Assembly (NCBI GenBank): GCA_045533195.1
Contig: JAZSHI010000050.1
Span: 1-52,998 of the forward strand
DNA: 52,998 nucleotides
Source: SIG607 sp045533195
GTDB taxonomy: Bacteria > Bacillota > Clostridia > Oscillospirales > Acutalibacteraceae
Direction: 5' to 3'
Shown: one piece after another, positions 8,714-17,360 of the stretch
Layout: each line of letters opens with the position of its first letter
Position numbering within the stretch: position 1 is the stretch's first letter
Position numbers and translations under genes: made by a program
The notes under the pieces: generated by a model
The model's input: only the letters and a program-made list of their open reading frames with translations
Told to the model about the DNA's origin: nothing
The model's database searches: none

Positions 8714-9572
8714 TAGTCCATATTGTAGTGTTACCGCAAGGCATAACTATGTCTCTTGCAGAAACCTTTAGTCCTATTTCATCAGTATAGATTTTACCGT
8801 CAAGATTTTTAGCAACCAGATTCTTAACCATATAATTTAAAATTGTGGGAGAAAGTCCGCCGGTATATGAATTTAAAATAAAGAACAAAGGGTTATCACT
8901 TAAAAGCTTACCTGTTTCACTTAATAATTCATCAAGCTGTTGTTCAAGTTTCCATACTTCTCCGCCGGGGCCTCTGCCGTAAGAAGGAGGATCCATAATA
9001 ATGGCATCGTATTTGTTTCCTCTTCGAATTTCTCTTTTTACGAATTTTAAACAATCATCAACAAGCCACCTTACAGAAGCATCCTGAAGACCACAGGCTA
9101 AAGCGTTTTCTTTAGCCCATTGAACCATACCTTTAGATGCATCTACGTGCGTTACTGTTGCTCCCGCCTGAAGACAAGCAACGGTTGCACCGCCTGTATA
9201 TGCAAATAGATTAAGAACTGATATTTTTCTTCCTGCATTCCTGATTTTATCGGCAGCAAAAGACCAGTTAATCGCCTGTTCGGGAAAAAGTCCGGTATGC
9301 TTAAAGCCCATAGGCTTCAATTTGAATGTAAGATTTTGGTAATTAATTGACCATACATCAGGCACTTTTTTTAGAGCTTCCCAATAACCGCCGCCTGAAT
9401 TACTTCTGTGATAAACAGCGTGAGCGTCGTGCCATCTTTTGTCTATTCTTTCACCGTTCCATATAACCTGAGGGTCGGGACGTATAAGAATTATATTTTT
9501 CCATCTTTCAAGACGTTCTCCGCCTTCTGCATCAATTAATTCATAATCGTAAAAATCATTTGCAAATCTCAT
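8700..9572 (-). CDS. class I SAM-dependent methyltransferase (RlmI/COG1092-like)
   Basis: 290 residues. SAM-binding motif I is VLNLFAYTGGATVACLQAG and the catalytic motif IV is IIMDPPSYGRG. This combination belongs to the rRNA cytosine-5 / RlmI-related class of methyltransferases, although the PUA domain of true RlmI is absent. Family knowledge suggests 23S rRNA as target; the exact base cannot be read from sequence. It sits 16 nt downstream of ruvB and overlaps ecfA1 by 14 nt. Confidence 0.82.
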   Translation of the reverse strand: MRFANDFYDYELIDAEGGERLERWKNIILIRPDPQVIWNGERIDKRWHDAHAVYHRSNSGGGYWEALKKVPDVWSINYQNLTFKLKPMGFKHTGLFPEQAINWSFAADKIRNAGRKISVLNLFAYTGGATVACLQAGATVTHVDASKGMVQWAKENALACGLQDASVRWLVDDCLKFVKREIRRGNKYDAIIMDPPSYGRGPGGEVWKLEQQLDELLSETGKLLSDNPLFFILNSYTGGLSPTILNYMVKNLVAKNLDGKIYTDEIGLKVSARDIVMPCGNTTIWTNDEN

Positions 9573-9588
9573 TAAAATCTCTTTTCGG

Positions 9589-10656
9589 TTAAATAGTAAT
9601 AGATTGTTGGGGTGAAGCAGTATTGTTTGAATTTAAAGGGATCTCAAGATGGTCGTAAGCAAGTTTTGTAACGCATCTTCCCCTTGCTGTTCTTGTTAAA
9701 AATCCAATTTGCATAAGATAAGGCTCATATACATCCTCAATAGTTATTGCTTCTTCACCAACAGCGGCGGCGAGTGTATCAAGACCTACGGGTCCACCGC
9801 CGTAATTGTGTATAATTGTAGTGAGCATTCGACGGTCAAAATCATCAAGACCAAGCTCGTCAATTTCAAATCTCGAAAGAGCGGCTCTTGCAACTTCAAC
9901 AGTTATGGCCCCTTCAAATTCTACTTGCGCAATATCTCTCACACGTTTTAAAAGTCTGTTGGCAATTCTCGGGGTGCCTCTCGAACGGGATGCAATTTCT
10001 AATGCGCCTTCATAGTCAATATTAATTCCGAGAATTGAAGCTGAACGAGTAACAATTTTTGCAAGTTCATCGGGAGTATAAAGTTCAAGTCTTAACAGCA
10101 CTCCAAATCTGTCTCTGAGAGGAGCGGTTAACTGTCCGCTTCTGGTAGTAGCGCCAACTAAAGTAAAGTGCGGCACATCTAATCTTATCGACCTTGCCGA
10201 CGGTCCTTTACCGATAATGATATCAACAGAAAAATCCTCCATAGCAGGATATAAAATCTCTTCAACATTTCTGGAAAGACGGTGAATTTCATCGATAAAA
10301 AGGACATCGCCTTCGTTTAAATTAGTAAGAAGAGCAACTAAATCGCCTTGTTTTTCAATTGCAGGGCCTGAGGTTATTCTCAGATTAACCCCCATTTCCT
10401 TGGCAATAATTGTTGAAAGGGTTGTTTTTCCAAGTCCTGGAGGGCCGTATAGTAATACGTGGTCGAGAGATTCCTTACGTGCAAGGGCTGCCTTAATATA
10501 TATTCTTAAGTTATCCTTCGCTTTTTCCTGACCGATATATTCGTCAAGGGATTTAGGTCTTAAAGTAACTTCGTTGTCAACGTCTAAGTTGCTGTATTCG
10601 GGAGAAACTATCCTTCCGTCAAGTTCATCAATACTAAATTCGGTAGTTTCAATCAT
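9589..10656 (-). CDS. ruvB: Holliday junction branch-migration helicase RuvB
   Basis: 355 residues, standard length. Walker A GPPGLGKTT is at 71-79, Walker B DVLFIDEIHRL from 117, and sensor/arginine-finger region LVGATTRSGQLTAPLRDRFG follows. The C-terminal winged helix has GGGPVGLDTLAAA. RuvB hexamers pump DNA through the RuvA-bound junction during recombinational repair. It begins 3 nt after the ruvA stop. Confidence 0.98.
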   Translation of the reverse strand: MIETTEFSIDELDGRIVSPEYSNLDVDNEVTLRPKSLDEYIGQEKAKDNLRIYIKAALARKESLDHVLLYGPPGLGKTTLSTIIAKEMGVNLRITSGPAIEKQGDLVALLTNLNEGDVLFIDEIHRLSRNVEEILYPAMEDFSVDIIIGKGPSARSIRLDVPHFTLVGATTRSGQLTAPLRDRFGVLLRLELYTPDELAKIVTRSASILGINIDYEGALEIASRSRGTPRIANRLLKRVRDIAQVEFEGAITVEVARAALSRFEIDELGLDDFDRRMLTTIIHNYGGGPVGLDTLAAAVGEEAITIEDVYEPYLMQIGFLTRTARGRCVTKLAYDHLEIPLNSNNTASPQQSITI

Positions 10657-10659
10657 ACA

Positions 10660-11262
10660 TTACACCATCCTAACAAGAAGCTTAAGAGCTTCCTTAATTA
10701 GCTGTTCAACAGGCAAATCCTGAGGGCACTTTCCTACTGCTAAAGATGCTTCACTTTGGGAATAACCCAGAGCAACTAAAGCAGAAACCGCTTCTTTTGA
10801 ATTAGAATTTGAGTTAGCAGTATGAACAGCCGCTACATCTGAATCATCGGATACGGTGATATTTGCAACCTTGTCTTTCAGTTCAAGTATTATGCGTTGA
10901 GCAAGTTTGAGACCGACTCCTGAAGCAGCGGTTAACGATTTAGGATCATTTCCTGCAATAAACATTGAAATTTGTTCTGCATTAAAGGTTGATAGAAGAG
11001 CAATTCCGATTTTGGGGCCTACTCCGCTCACTGAGGTTATAAGCTTAAAACAGGATAGATCATTCATATCTGAAAAACCGTATAAATCTAATGCATCTTC
11101 TTTAACCGACATATAGGTAAAAAGCTGTACTGTCTCTCCAATTTTAGGCATAGCGCCTAAAGTTTTGGAAGATATAAAACATCTAAAGCCCACCCCCGAA
11201 CATTCGATAATGCAAAAGGTCGGTTCCAAATATATAAGTTGTCCTTTAAGAGAAGAAATCAT
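10660..11262 (-). CDS. ruvA: Holliday junction-binding protein RuvA
   Basis: 200 residues. Domain I starts MISSLKGQLIYLEPT (OB fold). Domain II has two helix-hairpin-helix motifs (SVSGVGPKIG and AASGVGLKLAQRIILELKDK). Domain III has KEAVSALVALGYSQSEA, which contacts RuvB. The stop of ruvC and the start of ruvA are directly adjacent, so the genes are translationally linked. Confidence 0.97.
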   Translation of the reverse strand: MISSLKGQLIYLEPTFCIIECSGVGFRCFISSKTLGAMPKIGETVQLFTYMSVKEDALDLYGFSDMNDLSCFKLITSVSGVGPKIGIALLSTFNAEQISMFIAGNDPKSLTAASGVGLKLAQRIILELKDKVANITVSDDSDVAAVHTANSNSNSKEAVSALVALGYSQSEASLAVGKCPQDLPVEQLIKEALKLLVRMV

Positions 11263-11766
11263 TTATTTTTCCCCTTTCATAATTTGTGCAAACTTTCCTG
11301 TACCTGTGTTAGCGTGACAGATTGCAAGAGCTAACGCATCAGCAGTATCATCAGGTTTAGGTACCTTTGCAAGAGAAAGTAAAGAACGCGTCATTTCCAT
11401 AACCTGAGATTTTTCTGCTCTGCCAAAACCTACAACTGCCGATTTAACCTGAAGGGGTGTATATTCATATATAGGCACACCGTTCATTTGAGCAGCAAGA
11501 AGTATGGTTCCTCTTGCCTGTGCTACGTCGATGGCGGTTGTTGTATTTGTGTTGAAAAACAGCTTTTCGATAGAGAGCGCATCTGGTTTAAATTCCTTAA
11601 TTAACTGGTTAATATCTCTGTAAATAACCTCGAGTCTTTGGGGAAAGGATAAATTTGGGGATGTAGTAACTGCACCGAAATTGATAGTCCTAAAACGTCC
11701 GGCATCATACGAAATTACGCCGTAGCCGATTAATGCATAACCCGGATCTATCCCTAAAATTACCAA
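11263..11766 (-). CDS. ruvC: crossover junction endodeoxyribonuclease RuvC
   Basis: 167 residues. The four acidic active-site residues can be placed as Asp7 (GIDPGYALIGYG), Glu67 (LSIEKLF), Asp140 and Asp143 (DDTADALALAIC). RuvC resolves Holliday junctions by paired nicks. It is the first gene of the eleven-gene minus-strand run, with its own consensus promoter and an AAGGGGAG ribosome site. Confidence 0.98.
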   Translation of the reverse strand: MVILGIDPGYALIGYGVISYDAGRFRTINFGAVTTSPNLSFPQRLEVIYRDINQLIKEFKPDALSIEKLFFNTNTTTAIDVAQARGTILLAAQMNGVPIYEYTPLQVKSAVVGFGRAEKSQVMEMTRSLLSLAKVPKPDDTADALALAICHANTGTGKFAQIMKGEK

Positions 11767-11799
11767 CAGACAAACACTCCCCTTTTACATATCTAATAT

Positions 11800-11828
11800 A
11801 TTATAGCACAATGAGTAAGAATGAGCAA
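11800..11828 (-). promoter_or_regulatory. promoter for the ruvC-led operon
   Basis: On the minus strand TTGCTC (11823-11828), a 17-bp spacer and TATAAT (11800-11805). The near-palindrome GCAATACTTATTGC (11825-11838) overlaps the -35 and could bind a regulator. No LexA box of the GAAC-N4-GTTC type is seen. Confidence 0.75.
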
Positions 11829-11882
11829 TACTTATTGCTAAAATTTTTTATATAATTATACAATAAAAATTTGCTATTTCAG

Positions 11883-11943
11883 AAAAAACAAAAAATGAGT
11901 AAAACGGAGAAAAAACGAGAAAAACCGACAAAAACAGAGAAAA
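11883..11943. promoter_or_regulatory. helically phased A-tracts (probable bent DNA)
   Basis: Seven A-tracts of 4-6 bp are centred near 11885, 11892, 11902, 11912, 11922, 11932 and 11941. The last six are spaced 9.5-10 bp, about one helical turn. They lie 56 to 116 bp upstream of the pot -35 box. Such phasing bends DNA and often acts as a UP-type or architectural element. Confidence 0.7.
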
Positions 11944-11983
11944 TAATTTTTCCAGACATTTCTGTACGGCAAAGGGGCAAAAA

Positions 11984-12022
11984 ATGTCAAAAAAACTCTT
12001 GACAACAATGACTTTTTGACAT
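11984..12022. promoter_or_regulatory. 10-bp inverted repeat around the pot -35 box
   Basis: ATGTCAAAAA (11984-11993) is the exact inverse of TTTTTGACAT (12013-12022). The arms flank the -35 and touch the -10 of the pot promoter, the classic place for an operator. The cognate regulator is not identified. Confidence 0.55.
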
Positions 12023-12027
12023 ATATT
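11999..12027 (+). promoter_or_regulatory. promoter for potABCD
   Basis: TTGACA (11999-12004), a 17-bp spacer and TATATT (12022-12027). Transcription from here would give a 5' leader of about 115 nt before potA. Confidence 0.8.
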
Positions 12028-12064
12028 TAATAAAAATGAATGTTAAATTCATACTGACGCTTAA

Positions 12065-12113
12065 ACCGTTGTTTCTGCATTGACCACGTCTCAGAAAATG
12101 GCGGTCTTTTTTT
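12065..12113 (+). terminator. attenuator-like hairpin in the pot leader
   Basis: ACCG (12065-12068) pairs with CGGT (12102-12105) and TTTCTG (12072-12077) with CAGAAA (12092-12097). A run of seven T follows at 12107-12113. This is an intrinsic-terminator shape placed between promoter and first gene, so the leader may control readthrough. No known riboswitch class was recognised. Confidence 0.5.
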
Positions 12114-12148
12114 AGTATATCAAAGTAACCTCAAGGGAGGATGCCTTA

Positions 12149-13264
12149 ATGGAAAATATTATTGAACTAAAAAATATCACTATGTCTTTCGAGAATGAAA
12201 AGGTGCTTGATGAAATTAATTTAAGTATTCGTGATAAGGAATTTATCACGCTTCTCGGTCCTTCGGGTTGCGGCAAAACCACTACACTGCGTATTATTGC
12301 AGGTTTTTTGTCTCCCGAAGAGGGCGATGTTATTTTTTCGGGCAAAAAAATTAACGACGTACCTGCATACAAACGTCAGGTTAATACTATTTTTCAGCGA
12401 TACGCACTTTTCCCCCATCTCAACGTTTTTGAAAATGTTGCTTTTGGACTTAGAATAAAAAAACTTCCCGAAAAAGAAATTAAAGAAAAGGTTGAAGAAA
12501 TGCTTAAGCTTGTTAATTTAAGCGGTATGGAAAAAAGAAAAATCCACAACCTTTCAGGCGGTCAGCAGCAGCGTGTTGCCATTGCCCGTGCTATTGCAAA
12601 TAATCCTCGTGTGCTTCTTTTAGACGAGCCACTTGCTGCTCTTGACTTAAAGCTGCGAAAAGATATGCAAAACGAACTAAAAAAAATCCAACAACAGCTT
12701 GGCATTACCTTTGTGTTTGTTACTCACGATCAGGAAGAAGCACTTTCTATGTCAGACCGTGTTGTTGTTATGGATAACGGTAAAATTCAGCAAATCGGTA
12801 CTCCAAAGGATATTTATAATGAGCCCAATAATGCTTTTGTTGCCGATTTTATCGGTGAGTCTAATATTCTTGACGGTATTATGAAGAAGGACTATGTAGC
12901 CGAATTTTCAGGTCAGACCTTCCCTTGCCTTGATGCAGGTTTTACTGATAACGAAAAGGTCGATGTTGTAGTACGCCCCGAAGACGTTGATATAGTTCCT
13001 ATTGATAAGGGTATGCTTACCGGTACCGTTACCTCTGTAACCTTTCTTGGTGTGCATTATGAAATTATTGTTGATATCGGCGGTTTTAAATGGATGATTC
13101 AGACAACTGATGAACACAAGGTTGATGAGCGTGTAGGTCTTTATATTGAACCCGATGCAATTCATATTATGAAGAAATCCGAATATTCAGGCAAATACGG
13201 TGACTATAGCTCTTATAGTGATGAAATTGACCATCTTTCTGATTTAGAGGAGGATGAAGAGTGA
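12149..13264 (+). CDS. potA: spermidine/putrescine ABC importer ATPase PotA
   Basis: 371 residues. Walker A GPSGCGKTT is at 37-45, signature LSGGQQQRVAIARA from 135 and Walker B RVLLLDE at 154-160. The C-terminal part (from about 235) is a TOBE/OB regulatory domain. It energises polyamine uptake at the inner face of the membrane. GGGAGG precedes the ATG. Assignment rests on the four-gene order with PotB, PotC and a PotD-type lipoprotein; without these a generic MalK/PotA-type ATPase would be the safer call. Confidence 0.93.
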   Translation: MENIIELKNITMSFENEKVLDEINLSIRDKEFITLLGPSGCGKTTTLRIIAGFLSPEEGDVIFSGKKINDVPAYKRQVNTIFQRYALFPHLNVFENVAFGLRIKKLPEKEIKEKVEEMLKLVNLSGMEKRKIHNLSGGQQQRVAIARAIANNPRVLLLDEPLAALDLKLRKDMQNELKKIQQQLGITFVFVTHDQEEALSMSDRVVVMDNGKIQQIGTPKDIYNEPNNAFVADFIGESNILDGIMKKDYVAEFSGQTFPCLDAGFTDNEKVDVVVRPEDVDIVPIDKGMLTGTVTSVTFLGVHYEIIVDIGGFKWMIQTTDEHKVDERVGLYIEPDAIHIMKKSEYSGKYGDYSSYSDEIDHLSDLEEDEE

Positions 13265-14088
13265 AAAAAACATCTTTAGGACAACTTTTTTTAAGAGCTC
13301 CTTATGTTATTTGGTCTGCTCTTTTTATAATTGTTCCTCTATTTATAATGGGCTATTATGCTCTTACAGATGCAAACGGTGTCTTTTCTTTTTCTAATTT
13401 TGCTAATCTGGGTAGATATAAAAATGCATTTTTTATATCTCTTCTTTACGCGTTTATTTCCACTGTAATAACTCTTATTATTGCCTATCCCCTTGCCTAT
13501 TTTATGACAAAATGTAAGCCGTCCACACAGCGTTTTATGATGATTTTAACAATGCTTCCTATGTGGACTAACTTCCTTATACGTACTTATTCTTGGATAA
13601 CAATTTTATCTAACACAGGTATTATCAATACTATTCTGCAAAAATTCGGTATTGGGCCGCTTCATCTGATTAACAGACCGGGAACGGTTATTCTCGGTAT
13701 GGTTTACGACTTTTTGCCCTATATGATTTTGCCGATTTTCAACGTTATGTCAAAAATCGATTCCTCCCTCACCCAAGCTGCAGAGGATTTAGGCTCAAAC
13801 AGAGTAAATGTCATCAGAAAGGTTATTTTCCCTTTAAGTCTGCCTGGTGTCATTTCGGGAATTACTATGGTATTTGTGCCTAGTGTAAGCACCTTCTATA
13901 TATCTCAAAAGCTCGGCGGCAACAAAACTATGCTTATCGGTGACGTTATTGAATACCTCTTTAACCTTGGTCCCGATTACTATAACGTAGCTTCTGCTAT
14001 TTCTCTTGTTCTTATGATTATCATTCTTGTTTCTCTGTTTATTATGAACAGAGTTTCCGATGATGAAGACGGAGGTGTGCTCATATGA
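13261..14088 (+). CDS. potB: spermidine/putrescine ABC permease PotB
   Basis: 275 residues starting at GTG inside the GTGA overlap with potA. It has six hydrophobic segments and the permease EAA-loop equivalent, LTQAAEDLGSNRVNVIRKVI, which docks on the ATPase. The motif order and an N-terminal segment ending in YALTDANG fit the PotB branch. It overlaps potC by ATGA, so the subunits are translated in a coupled manner. Confidence 0.92.
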   Translation: MKKTSLGQLFLRAPYVIWSALFIIVPLFIMGYYALTDANGVFSFSNFANLGRYKNAFFISLLYAFISTVITLIIAYPLAYFMTKCKPSTQRFMMILTMLPMWTNFLIRTYSWITILSNTGIINTILQKFGIGPLHLINRPGTVILGMVYDFLPYMILPIFNVMSKIDSSLTQAAEDLGSNRVNVIRKVIFPLSLPGVISGITMVFVPSVSTFYISQKLGGNKTMLIGDVIEYLFNLGPDYYNVASAISLVLMIIILVSLFIMNRVSDDEDGGVLI

Positions 14089-14885
14089 AAATGCTTTCCA
14101 AGATTTATATGGCGCTTATCATCCTCTTTTTATATGCGCCCATTGCCGTAATGATAGTTTTTTCATTTAACAGCGGCTCAAGTGTTTGGGTTTTCGAGGG
14201 TTTTTCTCTTGATTGGTATGCACAGCTTGTATTTAACGGTGAAATGCTTGATGCTCTTAAACACACATTGCTTATTGCTGTGTTATCTGCTACAATTTCT
14301 ACGGTTTTAGGCACAGCAGCTTCGGTCGGTATTACTACTTTAAAGAGCAAATTGGCAAAATCCGCTATTATGTCTGTTACAAATATTCCTATGATGAATG
14401 CGGATATTGTAACAGGTGTTTCTCTTATGCTTCTTTTTATCTTCTGTGGAAAACTATTTGGTCTTACCGAATCATTAGGCTTTTTCACAGTCCTGATAGC
14501 TCATATAACCTTTAATCTGCCCTACGTAATACTTTCTGTGTTGCCAAAGCTCAGACAAACCGATCCTGCCCTTGAACAAGCGGCTATGGATTTAGGCTGT
14601 ACTCCTTTAAAGGCATTTTTCAAGGTTGTACTTCCCTCAATTTCAAGCGGTATTTTTACGGGCTTTATAATGGCTTTCACTCTTTCTCTTGACGATTTCG
14701 TTATCAGTTACTTTACTTGTGGCCATTATCAAACCTTGCCTATTGTTATTTACAATATGACAAAGCGTACCGTTACTCCCGATACCTACGCTTTATCAAC
14801 AATTATATTTATAACTGTGTTTGCCTTAATGCTCCTTTATAACATTACACTTACACGTTCCGAAAAGAAGCGAGGTGTAATCTGA
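14085..14885 (+). CDS. potC: spermidine/putrescine ABC permease PotC
   Basis: 266 residues with about six membrane helices. The N-terminal LYAPIAVMIVFSFN and the loop LEQAAMDLGCTPLKAFFKVV are characteristic of PotC. The following SLDDFVISYFTCG is also a PotC hallmark. It pairs with PotB to form the channel. Its stop shares one base with the potD start (TGATG). Confidence 0.93.
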   Translation: MKMLSKIYMALIILFLYAPIAVMIVFSFNSGSSVWVFEGFSLDWYAQLVFNGEMLDALKHTLLIAVLSATISTVLGTAASVGITTLKSKLAKSAIMSVTNIPMMNADIVTGVSLMLLFIFCGKLFGLTESLGFFTVLIAHITFNLPYVILSVLPKLRQTDPALEQAAMDLGCTPLKAFFKVVLPSISSGIFTGFIMAFTLSLDDFVISYFTCGHYQTLPIVIYNMTKRTVTPDTYALSTIIFITVFALMLLYNITLTRSEKKRGVI

Positions 14886-15991
14886 TGAAAAAGGTTTTAA
14901 ATATATTTTTTGTTTTACTTATGTGCTTTTCGCTATTTACTCTTTCGGGTTGCGGTTATGAATATTTTGACTTAAACCTTAATGCAGATTATACCAATAA
15001 TCTTGAAGGTACAGTTTTAAATGTGTATAACTGGGGTGAATACATTTCTGACGGAAGTGATGAAAGCATTGACGTTAATAAAGAGTTCGAAAGAATTACA
15101 GGCATTAAGGTTAATTATTCTACCTTCGAAAGTAACGAAACTATGTATTCCCAGCTTCGTACTGCAGGTGTTTCATACGATATAATTATTCCTTCCGATT
15201 ATATGATAGACCGTATGCTTAAGGAGAATATGCTACTTCCTATCGATTATTCAAAAATCACCAATTACGGTAACATTGAAGATAAGTACAAAGGTTTGTA
15301 TTTTGACCCCGAAAACAAATATACCGTTGCCTATAACGTTGGTATGGTAGGCGTTATATATAACACCTCAATGGTTCAGGATATTGAAGAGAGTTGGGGT
15401 GTTTTTTGGGATGAAAAATATAAGAATCAAACCCTTATGTTCAGCAATCCCCGAGATGCCTTTATGACTGCTCAATTTTATGGCGGTATGAGTGTTAACA
15501 GTGATAAAAAATCCGATTGGGATAAAGCTGTTGAGCTTTTAAAGGAACAAAAGCAATATTTGCAGTCCTACGTAATGGATGAAGTTTACGGCAAAATGGA
15601 AACAGGTGAAGCGGCTATTGCTCCCTATTATGCAGGCGATTATTTAACTATGTATGACGTTAATGAAGATTTATCCTTCTTCTATCCTAAGGAAGGCACT
15701 AATATATTTGTAGATGCCGCCTGTATTCCCTCTTGTTGTCAGAACTACGATGCAGCTATGCTTTACATTAACTTTCTTTTAGAACCTGAAATTGCTCTTG
15801 CTAATGCAGAGTATATTGGATATGCTTCGCCGAATAAAACAGTTTTTAATAATCCCGAATACTGTTACTACGGAAACGAAATTCTATACCCACCAGAAGA
15901 CAAAATGCCTAAAACTGAATACTATCACGATTTAAACAAAGATATTCGTTTTTATTATGAAGATTTGTGGATAGACGTTAAATTGTACTAA
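14885..15991 (+). CDS. potD: spermidine/putrescine-binding lipoprotein PotD
   Basis: 368 residues. A lipoprotein signal (MKKVLNIFFVLLMCFSLF, lipobox LSGC, Cys23) anchors it on the outer face of the membrane. The mature part begins with LNVYNWGEYIS, the typical PotD/PotF start of domain I. It also has YSQLRTAGVSYDIIIPSDYMI, close to the ligand-site region of the family. It captures polyamine and delivers it to PotBC. Preference for putrescine or spermidine cannot be read directly. Confidence 0.92.
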   Translation: MKKVLNIFFVLLMCFSLFTLSGCGYEYFDLNLNADYTNNLEGTVLNVYNWGEYISDGSDESIDVNKEFERITGIKVNYSTFESNETMYSQLRTAGVSYDIIIPSDYMIDRMLKENMLLPIDYSKITNYGNIEDKYKGLYFDPENKYTVAYNVGMVGVIYNTSMVQDIEESWGVFWDEKYKNQTLMFSNPRDAFMTAQFYGGMSVNSDKKSDWDKAVELLKEQKQYLQSYVMDEVYGKMETGEAAIAPYYAGDYLTMYDVNEDLSFFYPKEGTNIFVDAACIPSCCQNYDAAMLYINFLLEPEIALANAEYIGYASPNKTVFNNPEYCYYGNEILYPPEDKMPKTEYYHDLNKDIRFYYEDLWIDVKLY

Positions 15992-16000
15992 TTGTACTAA

Positions 16001-16030
16001 ACAAAAAAGCCTCTTTCGAGGCTTTTTTGT
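16001..16030. terminator. bidirectional terminator between potD and galK
   Basis: ACAAAAAAGCCTC (16001-16013) and its exact inverse (16018-16030) enclose loop TTTC, giving T-tracts in both directions. The convergent genes potD and galK end 10 and 17 nt away. Confidence 0.9.
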
Positions 16031-16046
16031 TTTAATAAAATAATTT

Positions 16047-17327
16047 TTATTCTGCTATGATTTCACATCCGCCAATGGGACGAATGTTAAGAATACAACA
16101 GCTTCCCTCTCCAAATACGGCATTAATGGTTTTGCTGTACTCTTCAATTCTGTCGGTAGGAATATAACATTGTATAGTTCCCGCAAAGCCGCCGCCGTGT
16201 ACTCGACAAGCGCCTTCGCCTTTTAAGAATCGTTCGGTAATAGCAAGAGCAAGACAAAGTCCCTGAGCCTTTACGTTAGAGGTGGAATATACATTCTGTA
16301 AATACTTGTAAGAAGAATCACCCGACTCGTTAACAAGGTCAAGAAAATGTTCGAAATCATCCTGCTTTAACGCTTTTTTCTGTTCTTCTACTCTGCTGTC
16401 ATCACCGAAAAAGTGAATTGCTCTGAGTACTGCTCTGTCACCGAATTTTGCTCTCAAATCGGCAATTGATGAATAGAAATCATTAACATCAACGTCTCTT
16501 AAAAAGTCTTTTTCGAAGTAACGGCTTATCTCTCGGCATTCAACTGTAATATCAGCATAGTCTCTTGTAAGGTCAGCGTGGTCACCGTGTGTGTCGATTA
16601 CACAAAGGGTATATCCGTGAGCCGCAATATCAAAATCAATCTTTTCTACAATAGGAGTAGCGGGCTCAAAAAAATCAATTGCAGTAAAGCCACCCTGAGA
16701 ACTTGCCATTTGGTCAAGAAGTCCACAAGGCTTACCGAAAAATTCACGCTCAGCGCGTTGAGAAAACTTAGCGATATCAACTCTGCTTACAGAAGAATCA
16801 TTGTATAGACCGCTTAAAATGTTGCAAAGAAGCACTTCATATGCAGCCGAAGAGGAAAGTCCCGAACCGCCTAAAACATCAGAAGTGGTAAATGCATCAA
16901 AACCGCCGATTTTATAACCTTCCTTTTTAAAGGCGGCGGCACAACCTCTTATAAGCGCACTTGTTTTTCCGTATTCGCTTTCTTTTGCGTCAAGGTCGTT
17001 AAGGTCAACAGGGTCAACCTTATAGCCTTCGGATTCAATTCTGATTACATTGTCATTATTTTCGCTTACAACAGCAATAACATCAAGATTTACGCTGCCG
17101 GCAAGTACTCTGCCGTGCTGATGGTCGGTATGATTACCGCCAACCTCGGTTCTTCCGGGAGCAGAAAAAATACGGATATTATCTCTTTCTCCAAAAAAAC
17201 CAACAAAGCTATCACAAGCCTTAATATAACGCTTTCGTGCATTTTCAATGTTATTTGGATAAATAAGAGAGAAGGTATTATCGTACTTACCTTCTAAAAT
17301 TGCCTTTTTAATATCTGCAATTTTCAA
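16047..17327 (-). CDS. galK: galactokinase
   Basis: About 426 residues of the GHMP kinase family; it phosphorylates galactose to galactose-1-phosphate in the Leloir pathway. The galactokinase signature GRTEVGGNHTDHQHG is near residue 58. The GHMP ATP loop is VLGGSGLSSSAAYEV, and the C-terminal motif is CRVHGGGFAGT. Both TTG codons at 17336 and 17327 are in frame; 17327 is preferred because AAAGG then sits 9 nt upstream rather than touching the start. No galT or galE is next to it. The Glu in GRTEVGGNHTD replaces the more usual Asn-Leu pair, so a related sugar substrate is possible. Confidence 0.88.
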   Translation of the reverse strand: MKIADIKKAILEGKYDNTFSLIYPNNIENARKRYIKACDSFVGFFGERDNIRIFSAPGRTEVGGNHTDHQHGRVLAGSVNLDVIAVVSENNDNVIRIESEGYKVDPVDLNDLDAKESEYGKTSALIRGCAAAFKKEGYKIGGFDAFTTSDVLGGSGLSSSAAYEVLLCNILSGLYNDSSVSRVDIAKFSQRAEREFFGKPCGLLDQMASSQGGFTAIDFFEPATPIVEKIDFDIAAHGYTLCVIDTHGDHADLTRDYADITVECREISRYFEKDFLRDVDVNDFYSSIADLRAKFGDRAVLRAIHFFGDDSRVEEQKKALKQDDFEHFLDLVNESGDSSYKYLQNVYSTSNVKAQGLCLALAITERFLKGEGACRVHGGGFAGTIQCYIPTDRIEEYSKTINAVFGEGSCCILNIRPIGGCEIIAE

Positions 17328-17360
17328 AATAATCAACCTTTCGATAATGGTTTTAGTTAG

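Noticed and set aside
11883..11943. CRISPR or tandem repeat of 10 bp
   Set aside because: Only the A-tracts recur, the bases between them vary, so phased A-tracts fit better.
12149..15991. iron or sulfate importer instead of polyamine importer
   Set aside because: PotC and PotD hallmarks (SLDDFVISYFTCG, LNVYNWGEYIS) favour polyamines.
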